Assembly (NCBI RefSeq): GCF_000499385.1
Contig: NW_013654069.1
Coordinates: forward strand, 1 to 35,719
Length of the DNA: 35,719 nt
Direction of reading: 5' to 3'
Origin: Eimeria necatrix
Taxonomy: Eukaryota; Apicomplexa; Conoidasida; Eucoccidiorida; Eimeriidae
The number at the start of each line of letters is the position of its first letter. Within the stretch, counting starts at the first letter, position 1. The notes under the pieces are model-generated. The model was given only the letters and a program-made list of their open reading frames with translations, ran no database searches and had not been told where the DNA came from. Made by a program: the position numbers and the translations under genes. Below, piece after piece: positions 29,723-35,719 of the stretch.

Positions 29723-30034
29723 AGGTGCAATGGCCGTCTGCAGGGGGCCGAAGAGATAGGGCCTTCTGTGCCGCTGTACCCCTGCAGCAGCAGCGGCTGC
29801 TGCTGCTGCTTCCTGTCTGAAGCTTCGCTGCAGTACCATGAGCGGCAGCACGGGCTGGAGAAGCAGCTGGCCTTTATTGACGCTGCAGCAGCAGCTGCAG
29901 CAGCTGCAGCAGCAGCTGACACACCAGCAGCAGCAGACGCAGATGCCTTCATTGCTGCACTTGAGGAGCAGGGGCAGCTCACGCCACCTCAGGAGCAGCA
30001 AGAGCCTTTTGCTGCTGCATCTGCCGCAGCAGAT

Positions 30035-30065
<31 letters not shown>

Positions 30066-30488
30066 CGCAGGCGATACTTTCACCCCCCACTGCGCAGCAG
30101 CAACCGCAGCAGCTAAATGCTTGGCAGCAGCAGCTACAGCAGCACCATGTGCAGCACCAAACGACGAAGCAAGTGCAGCAGCCGCAGCAGCAGTTGCTGC
30201 CTCAGCCACAGCAGCAGCCGCAAGGGCAGGAGGTGCAGCATCAGGCCACAGCGCAGCAGCAGCAGTATCTAGAGAACCAGCAGCAGCAAATGCAGCAGCA
30301 GCAGCAACAGCAGCAGCATTTGCTGCACCAGCAACAACTAGTGCAGCAGCAGACGAATCAACAGGCACACCAGCAGCAGCCGCTGCAGCAGGTGGGGCAG
30401 CCGCCCGCAGCCCCCTGGGCTGCAGCTGCGCCAGCTCCCGTTGCTGCTGCTCCCGTCGCCGCAACTTCTGTTGCTGCAGCACCCCTTG

Positions 30489-30522
<34 letters not shown>

Positions 30523-30700
30523 ACCTGCCCCCGTGCCGCCTGCAGCGGCTACAGTGCGCACACCGCTGCAGCTACAGCAGTCCATCAGTCAGCAGCAGCA
30601 GCAGCAGAAGCTGAAGCAGCAGCAGCAGCTTTTGCTGCAGCAGCAGCAGCAGCAGCAGCAGCAAGATGCAGAGGACGACAACCTAGACGACTTCCTGTAG
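28966..30700 (+). CDS. Hakai/CBLL1-like RING and C2H2 zinc-finger protein (3 exons, 425 aa)
   Basis: Exons: 28966-29199, 29445-29512, 29725-30700; phases join to 1278 bases. The RING finger is split over all three exons: Cys65, Cys68 (TFICSVC), Cys81, His83, Cys86, Cys89 (LPCLHLACGSC), Cys99 and Cys102 (CRVC, completed only by splicing 29512 to 29725), a C3HC4 pattern. A C2H2 finger follows: Cys121, Cys126, His139, His143 (YPCSSSGC ... LQYHERQH). RING followed closely by this finger is the layout of Hakai; in animals and plants Hakai is an E3 ubiquitin ligase-type subunit associated with the m6A mRNA methyltransferase complex. The remainder (about 165-425) is almost all Gln and Ala, ending EDDNLDDFL; human Hakai also has a Gln/Pro-rich tail. 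The first ATG is used; a Gln-rich N-terminal extension is possible. Intron 1 contains telomere-like inverted repeats, and intron 2 ends in a CTG tract. It converges on the RAP gene. Confidence 0.82.
29245..29409. repeat. Inverted telomere-like repeats enclosing a CAG/CTG palindrome, inside intron 1
   Basis: AAACCCT units at 29213-29266 and TTTAGGG units at 29387-29425 face each other. The arms 29245-29269 and 29385-29409 are a perfect 25-bp inverted repeat, extending beyond the heptamers through ctagac/gtctag. Within the 115-base spacer, 29320-29351 is a perfect 32-base palindrome (gctgcagcagcagcag and its complement). Donor 29200 and acceptor 29444 lie just outside. Confidence 0.95.
29530..29724 (+). 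repeat. CTG tracts in intron 2, the last forming the 3' splice site
   Basis: Two CTG-rich blocks (29528-29582 and 29674-29724). The second runs directly into CAG at 29722-29724, after which exon 3 begins; here the triplet repeat serves as the pyrimidine tract and acceptor. The DNA is open in all plus frames as Leu, Cys or Ala, but only splicing across it yields an intact RING finger. Confidence 0.85.
30020..30665 (+). repeat. CAG/GCT/GCA repeats coding for poly-Gln and poly-Ala in the Hakai-like tail
   Basis: Near-pure CAG blocks at 30036-30063, 30291-30318, 30591-30608 and 30640-30663 and a GCT block at 30494-30522 are in frame with exon 3, giving Gln and Ala runs. Interruptions by CAA, CAC and CTG keep the frame open throughout. 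Confidence 0.85.
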
Positions 30701-30804
30701 GCTTCCGCTGGAACCCTTTGCTTCCTTTGGCAGCTTCTTTATTCTTTTTTTTTCAGTTTTTCTTTCTACAATTAGTGCTGCTGCTACTTTTATTTATATT
30801 TAGA

Positions 30805-30841
30805 AATATATATACATACATATATATATATATATATATAT
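30805..30841. repeat. TA dinucleotide microsatellite
   Basis: Alternating TA with a few AC/CA interruptions, about 105 bases after the stop codon of the Hakai-like gene and within the convergent intergenic region. Confidence 0.9.
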
Positions 30842-31300
30842 GAGACGCAGCAACTGCAGCAGCTTAAAAAGAAAAGGCAGGCAGGCAGCTGGGAAGCAGA
30901 AAGCAGCAGCAGCGGCATCAGCAGCAGCAGCGTGAGCACAGCAGGAAACGCGACACGAGCAGCAGCACAAGCTGACAGCAGCAGCAGCAGCAGGAAAGGC
31001 AAAGGAAGCCCATATATCTTGTAAGCAGTGCCTAATCACCAGTGCGTAGATGGGAATGTTGGAGAAACATGAATTCGCAGCAGCAGCAGCAGAAGCAGCA
31101 GCAGCTGCTGCTGCTACTACTGCAGCAAACGCAAAAGCAGAAGCAGCTGCTGCTTGCTTCTGTTGCTGCCGCCACTCCCGCGTCTTAGCTAAAGCCAGCA
31201 ATGCTTCAGCAGCGGCAACATTTGCTGCTGCGGGCGCTGGACGCAGCAGAGCAGCGGCTGCAGCAGGAATGCAGCAGCAGCGTGTCTTGACAGGATTTGC
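30842..31300. other. Convergent intergenic region rich in CAG/GCA words
   Basis: Between the stop of the Hakai-like gene and the stop of the RAP gene. It is full of CAG/GCA triplets and open in several frames on both strands, but I see no segment of non-repetitive protein-like sequence. It probably holds the two 3' untranslated regions. Confidence 0.45.
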
Positions 31301-32220
31301 TCACAAATCCAGATCGACAGCTGATCCGCTAGATGCTGCTGCTGCTGCTGCTGCTTCCTCTTGCTGCTGCTGCTGCCGCTGCTTGACCAACCGCAAACGC
31401 TGCAGCACCTCCTCTTCGCTCAGGGGATGGGTAGGGTCTGGCAGCAAGGACGGCAGCGGGGGAGCAGCCCGCAGTTCCCTGCAGCAGCGAAACGCACAGA
31501 ATTGCTGCTGCTGCTGCTGCTTTCCGGAAGTATCCAGGCCCGCAAAGGAGTGAGAGCAGCAGCAAGCTCAGCAGCTTCCAGCAGCAGGAATGAGGCTGCT
31601 GCAGCTCCAGCAGCGGCAGGAACGGCAGTTGAGTAGCAGCAGCACCACAGTGGCAGCAACCTCGGCAGCAGCAGCAGCAGCAGCCTCAGAAGCAGCAGCA
31701 GCTCACTTCAGAAACTTCAATTTGTCTTCTTTGTCCTTAAGGCCGACCCAATCAAACCACCGCACGCGACGAATATCCCATCCGAGATCACTCAGCACTC
31801 TGGAAAAATTAAAGAAAGAAAAAAAAATGAATATGCAATTGGGCAAGACATTGGTAAACAAATGCTTAATAAAAACAATGAAGCCAGAAGCACTCGCGCT
31901 AGCAGCAGCAGCAGCCCAAGGAGCAACGGAAGCAGCTGCATGCGCAGCACAGCAAGCCTTGACCGGCACATTATTAGCAGCAGCAGCAGCAAGAACCGCA
32001 ACAGCGGCAAATCCCCCAGCGGCGACAAAGTCTGCAGCAGCAGCAGCAGCTACCTATGTTGCAGCTTCACAGGCTCTGTGTACTGTGTGGTTGAAGTGTA
32101 GAAGGCAGCAGGACCATCTACAAAAATGCAGCGCCTCTTATCCTCCGCCTCTCCAATATCAATCCAGAAGCAACCCCAACTGAAGCAGCAGCAGCAAAAA
32201 GACGAAACACGCGATCAAAC

Positions 32221-32252
<32 letters not shown>

Positions 32253-32925
32253 GTAACGGCAGTACCCACTGCAGAAGCAAAAGCTACGCAACAACAGCAA
32301 CTCCCGCACCAGCGGCAATAACACAGCAGCAGCAATTGCTGCAGCAGACAGTACCAATCACTGCAGCAGCAGCAACAACGCAACAGGTGCAACCACTGCA
32401 GCAGCAGAAGCAATGCAAGGCAGCAAACAACGCAGCAGCAGCAACTGACTGAAATGTGTTGCGGTGAGCAACGCCGAGAGCAGCAAGACAGTCCGAAACC
32501 TCCCAATGGAAAGGCGAAGGGCGACGCACAGGGTAGGGAATACGGCGCAAGCTGCAGCAGCAACAGCAAATGCAGAAGCAAAATTGCGGGAAGGAGCAGC
32601 AGAGATGCATGCAGCAGCAGCAGCAACCGCACGTGCTGTTGCAGCTGCTGCAGCGTCACTTCTACAGCTGAAGCCCTAAGCTGCTCATCCTCAAGTCAAG
32701 TAAGTCCCCGCAGCTAAATGTCAAACCCTCAGCCCCGAACTCCAAGCTCCAAACCCTAAACCCCAAACCCTAAACCCTAAACCCTAAACCTGCCTCAGTC
32801 TGGCGTAGAACTGCCGAACTTTGCGAGGAAGAGCTGCCCAAGTCTGCGGCTCTAGCACTCGAACAGCAACAGCTGTCTGCAGCGCCTTCTCTAAGTGCGT
32901 AGGACGAGCGCATATAAACACCCTG

Positions 32926-32960
<35 letters not shown>

Positions 32961-33104
32961 ACAGCAGCAGCAGCGTCAGCAGCAGCAGCGGAATGAATGC
33001 GGCAGCAATGGAAGCGCGAATAACACGATATAGCCGTAGCTGCTGCAGCACTGCCAAGCGCATCGGTGGGGGCCATGACTAGCATGTGCAGAAGCAAAAA
33101 CAGC

Positions 33105-33135
<31 letters not shown>

Positions 33136-33496
33136 TAATGGAAACAGCATTAGCAGCAGCAGGAGCAGCAGCAGTACCACACACTAAGACTTTGTTGGAA
33201 AGCCAATAAAAGCCTTGAGGCTTAATTAGTGACCATCGCAGAAAGGCTGCTAAGTTGTGGCTAGCCCTAAACCCTCAAACCTAAACCCTAGGGGGCTCTA
33301 AACCCTACTTTGAAAATCTTTCCATGACAAACATTTTCAGGGGCTGCGTGTACAGCCCAATCGCTGCAACCGGATGCATGCAGCCCCGAAACTGCAGCGA
33401 GGGAGCTTCTTTGAGTGCATGCAGCAGCACTTCGCTGAGGCGCTCTCTAAGAGATGGCGGGCAGACCCCCTAAACAAACGAAAAGGACAGGAAAAA

Positions 33497-33531
<35 letters not shown>

Positions 33532-35675
33532 GTGCTGCTGGGTGCTGCTGCGTTCGCTGCAGAGAATGGAGCAAGGGCAATAGTTGCTGCTGCAGCTAAG
33601 GCAGCAGCAGCAGATGGAGGTGGAAAATTGAACACATTTAGGCAGCAGCAAGTGATGGCTACAGCAGCAGAACCAAATGATATAATAACACAGATTTGCT
33701 GCAGGTAAAAAGATAGGGAAAAGGATAACAAGACAAACGACACCGAGATAAAAAGACGCAAATAGGCACAGAAGGAAGAAAAAAACTAAAACCACAAAGA
33801 GTGAAACGGAAAAATCAAGACAGAAAGCAAGAAGAAACCAAAGAAGCAAAAATAGGGAGAGAAACTCATCAGAAAAAAGAAAATGAAGGACGCAAAAGTA
33901 TTAAATGATAAGAGGCGGAAAACGGACTCCAGAAAATTCAACAAATGGACATTTTTGTGAAAATAAGTGGCCTCAGAAAGATATTCCAAAAAGAACCAAA
34001 CAGATCAAACAAAATAACTAAATGGCAAATAAATGCTGCATTTAAAGGAGAGAAAGAAAAAGAAAACAAAGCAAAAACTCACCAACTTCGCCAGACCCAC
34101 TGCAACTTTTATGAGATCTCCTGGCCTCATGAGCGGGGCCTTAAGCACTGCTTCCTGTCCCACCTGTACGTACACCCGGACGCAGCAAAGCCCCAAAAGA
34201 ACTGCATGCGGAATTAAATAACAAATCCACAAAATGTCAAATTCAAATTCGTGAAATTCGAATTTGTTAAATGCAAATTCAAAAGTAGGCCGAGCAGGAT
34301 TCGAACCCACGACCACCCGGTCCGTAGCCGGGCATTCTATCCAACTGAACTATCGGCCTGAAGTGACCCCAAACCCTAAACCCTAATATTCAAACCCTCG
34401 AGCCTGAACCCTCGAAGGTAAAACCCACAGCCTAAACCCTAAACCCTCAAAGCCGACCCCAAAGCCCTAAACCCATGCCCAGAACGCACGTTTCGCAAGC
34501 CCAGTCACTGCTCCCTGTAGCCCAGCCCCAAACCCTAAACCCTAAACCCTAAACCCTAAACCCTGTCCCAAACCCTCACCTGCGTCAGTGCATCCGAGTG
34601 TCTAATGTTGACTCTGCTGAGGGCCCAGGGCACAGTCATCAGGGCGTGGGAGTTGAAGTCATCGAGAGAAGCCAAAGAGTATCTCAAAAGAGATGAATAA
34701 AGAACAGGGTCAAGAAACTTGGACTTGCCAAACCTTCGTTTAAAGCCCGCACACATGCACACACACAGCCCCGCATGCAGCGGTGCATGCATTGCCCACT
34801 GCATGCATGCATGCGCTGCATGCATGCACTGCGTGCATGCATGCAGTGCACGCATGCATGCACGCAGCTGAGCCTCTTAATGGCCTCTAAATTCGCACTC
34901 TTAACAATTATAACAGATTTATATAATAGAAAAATTACACATTTTTTAGTGCAATTGTAGTTAAGAAATTAATAGGTGATAAGAAGCTAGAAATACCAGA
35001 TAAAGCTCTACCTTTTGCAGGTTGTTGCATTAATTCATTTATTTATAAAATTTAGTTTAGGATTTCCTGTTTTAAAATATTGTTTAAAACCTCTTTCACA
35101 TTTATCTTGCTCTCGAAATCCTTTTCACATTCCTCTGCAAGAGAGGCACCGGAAGAAATGCAAGAACTGCTGCAGCGGAGAGGCGGAAATAGAAAAGGAT
35201 TTAAAGGGGAAAGTTAAAAAAAACGAAAAAGCAAAAAACGCCAAAAGATAAAAAATGAATAAAAAAAGAGAAAAGACAGGCTCAGCGGCCAAATGCGAGC
35301 AGAATGAAAGTCAATGCCCTACTTAACTCATTACCCAATTATCTAATTAACGAATTAATTAATGAATTAACAAATTAATTGATCAATTAATAATTTCAAT
35401 TGCATAATTAGTTAATTAACTAATTAATTTATTGAATGGGATTGTCTTCTTAAATGTTGCAACAGCGGCATTTACGGCCACGCCACAGTCAATCTACTTT
35501 TCGTGGGCCAAGCTTTAAACCCTAAACCCCGAACCCTAAACCCTAAACCCTGAACCCTAAACCCTAAACCCTAAACCCTAACTCAAGTCTAGGATCTCAC
35601 CCGTAGAAAAGGTAGCCCAGCTGCTGCGGTGTGCAACTGTCTGCCACTTGCTGCGCCCGTCGAGAGAAGCCAAAC
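31301..35675 (-). CDS. RAP-domain protein, 3' nine exons (5' end beyond the window)
   Basis: Exons, 5' to 3': 35675-35601, 34733-34580, 34163-34083, 33469-33333, 32922-32790, 32689-32628, 32179-32054, 31799-31707, 31478-31301. All junctions agree in phase; after one leading base they give 346 codons including the stop. The first five exons encode helical-repeat-like segments (QQLGYLFYGFGKSKFLDPVL, ALMTVPWALSRVNIRHSDAL, DLIKVAVGLAKLGVCPPSL, THLEKALQTAVAVRVLEPQ) as in FASTK/OPR-like RAP proteins. The RAP domain follows: CFWIDIGEAEDKRRCIFVDG, YTEPVKLQHR, then VLSDLGWDIRRVRWFDW and GLKDKEDKLKFL. RAP proteins bind RNA, mostly in mitochondria or plastids, and are greatly expanded in apicomplexans; a role in organellar RNA or ribosome biology is inference. 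The tail is Gln/Ala-rich and ends SAVDLDL. Weak points are donors GTTTAG at 32789, GTTTGT at 33332 and GTTGCT at 32627. Confidence 0.88.
31920..32450. repeat. CAG/GCA-rich block across RAP introns
   Basis: Dense CAG/GCA/AGC words, with near-pure runs at 31975-31991, 32034-32052 and 32220-32250. On the sense (minus) strand these read CTG/TGC and fall mostly in introns, flanking the exon 32179-32054, which itself is almost repeat-free. Confidence 0.8.
32752..32789 (-). repeat. Telomere-like repeats forming a 5' splice site
   Basis: Plus strand reads aaaccctaaaccccaaaccc and on to cctaaac. On the sense strand of the RAP gene this is GTTTAGGG repeated, starting exactly at the donor after exon 32922-32790 (CAG|GTTTAG). 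Exon phase on both sides supports the junction. Confidence 0.85.
32923..32990. repeat. CAG/CTG tract serving as RAP-gene 3' splice site
   Basis: A plus-strand CAG/CAA tract; on the sense strand it is CTG-rich and ends CTGCAG directly before exon 32922-32790. Confidence 0.85.
33264..33306 (-). repeat. Degenerate telomere-like repeats
   Basis: Variants of ccctaaaccct, broken by ctcaaacc and gggggct, in the RAP intron some 27 bases after the donor at 33332 (sense strand). Confidence 0.8.
33497..33545. repeat. CTG triplet tract in a RAP intron
   Basis: Pure CTG for about 33 bases, then gggtgctgctgggtgctgct, 28 bases or more before (sense strand) the TTTTCGTTTGTTTAG acceptor of exon 33469-33333. 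The 400 bases beyond, 33700-34080, are A-rich on the plus strand, that is U-rich in the transcript. Confidence 0.8.
34286..34359 (-). tRNA. tRNA-Arg (anticodon ACG), nested in a RAP-gene intron
   Basis: 74 bases on the minus strand: acceptor AGGCCGA pairs fully with TCGGCCT, discriminator A; TA at 8-9; D-arm GTTC...GAAT; anticodon stem CCCGG/CCGGG with loop CTACGGA, anticodon ACG; variable loop TGGTC; T-arm GTGGG TTCGAAT CCTGC with two G-T pairs. The internal promoter boxes (TAGTTCAGTTGG and GGTTCGAATCC) are good. It lies between exons 34580 and 34163 of the RAP gene, on the same strand. Confidence 0.96.
34366..34578 (-). repeat. Telomere-like repeat clusters in the tRNA-bearing RAP intron
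   Basis: AAACCCT units and variants (tcaaaccctcgagcctgaacc, aaagccctaaacccatgcc) at 34366-34470, then five near-perfect units at 34528-34570. On the sense strand they are G-rich and start right after the donor GTGAGGGTTT at 34579. Confidence 0.92.
34745..34865. repeat. TGCATGCA palindromic repeat cluster
   Basis: Variants of tgcatgcatgcatgcgctgc, together with a short acacacac stretch, repeated through about 120 bases. It sits in the RAP intron immediately upstream (sense strand) of the acceptor for exon 34733-34580. Confidence 0.9.
34866..35512. other. AT-rich centre of a RAP intron
   Basis: Strongly AT-rich, with clustered TTAATTAA-type words at 35330-35445 (attaacgaattaattaatga and similar). 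No open frame with protein-like composition. It lies between RAP exons 35601 and 34733. Confidence 0.7.
35513..35582 (-). repeat. Telomere-like repeats near a RAP donor
   Basis: About nine AAACCCT units with a few variants (aaaccccgaacc, ccctgaacc). On the sense strand they are TTTAGGG units beginning about 20 bases after the donor at 35600 (GTGAGATCC). Confidence 0.94.
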
Positions 35676-35690
35676 CTGAACTCAAGAGCG

Positions 35691-35709
35691 CCTAAACCCT
35701 AAACCCTCA
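35691..35709 (-). repeat. Telomere-like repeats at the window edge
   Basis: cctaaaccctaaaccctca, lying in the intron upstream (sense strand) of RAP exon 35675-35601. The block is short, and single-copy gene sequence lies on one side, so this is interstitial rather than a visible chromosome end. Confidence 0.8.
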
Positions 35710-35719
35710 CGCGTAAACC

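Noticed and set aside
29504..29724. Unspliced coding through the CTG tract upstream of Hakai-like exon 3
   Set aside because: It would give poly-Cys and destroy the last Cys pair of the RING finger; splicing 29512 to 29725 restores the pattern exactly.
31703..31705. TGA as the normal stop of the RAP protein
   Set aside because: A consensus donor GTGAGC overlaps it, and an in-phase last exon (31478-31301) continues with FLK-ELRAAPPL and a plausible tail. It is kept only as a possible intron-retention end.
33374..33583. Plus-strand frame over the RAP exon at 33333-33469
   Set aside because: Its first half looks protein-like, but the minus strand has a better acceptor (TTTTCGTTTGTTTAG), phase agreement with both neighbouring exons and the RAP-type helical pattern.
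28000..33700. CRISPR array or satellite array
   Set aside because: The periodicity is that of triplets and heptamers with no spacers of constant length, and the genes have introns; it is eukaryotic microsatellite DNA.
35513..35719. Chromosome end at the right edge
   Set aside because: The telomere-like blocks are short, degenerate and interrupted by RAP exons; they are interstitial.

Overview
The window looks like nuclear DNA of a coccidian apicomplexan, most probably an Eimeria species. Evidence: many short GT-AG introns, very long CAG/GCA/AGC triplet tracts read as Gln, Ala or Ser runs inside otherwise conserved proteins, interstitial AAACCCT/TTTAGGG telomere-like blocks, and proteins of apicomplexan type (a SERCA calcium pump, a RAP-domain protein). 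Nothing suggests a bacterial, viral or plasmid sequence.

Layout. 1-1.7 kb: remains of a Ty3/gypsy-class retrotransposon on the minus strand, with an intact-looking integrase and a reverse transcriptase scrap brought together by an internal deletion. 1.9-2.9 kb: diverged direct repeats. 2.9-5.9 kb: no gene I can support. 5878-12393 (+): a 17-exon SERCA-type Ca2+-ATPase whose exons splice in phase to 1055 residues with all catalytic and calcium-binding residues. 12.4-15.6 kb: no recognised gene. 15596-18151 (+): a single-exon six-span membrane protein resembling the rolling-stone family, with a large Gln/Ser/Ala-rich insertion. 18.2-20.6 kb: AT-richer spacer. 20645-23833 (+): a six-exon RsmE-type SPOUT rRNA methyltransferase. 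24768-24840 (-): tRNA-Ala(AGC). 25569-27985 (-): a repeat-rich hypothetical gene, four-exon model. 28966-30700 (+): a three-exon Hakai/CBLL1-like protein (RING plus C2H2 finger, long Gln/Ala tail). 31301-35675 (-): the 3' nine exons of a RAP-domain protein, running off the right edge, with tRNA-Arg(ACG) nested in one of its introns on the same strand.

The most striking structure is at 28-35.7 kb. Telomere-like heptamers and CAG/CTG triplets are not merely intergenic there: they sit inside introns of both genes. Several RAP introns begin with or soon after the donor enter a G-rich TTTAGGG block, one donor is itself the repeat (GTTTAG), and several 3' splice sites are made of a CTG tract ending in CAG. 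The first Hakai-like intron holds a perfect 25-bp telomere-like inverted repeat that encloses a 32-bp CAG/CTG palindrome. The SERCA introns, 16 kb away, have none of this, so the window spans a boundary between a repeat-poor and a repeat-rich segment.

The genes do not form a pathway. SERCA concerns ER calcium storage, the RsmE-like and RAP proteins concern RNA (often organellar), and Hakai-like proteins in other eukaryotes belong to the m6A writer complex. All exon models were built by eye from splice signals, reading phase and family resemblance; no alignment or RNA data were available.
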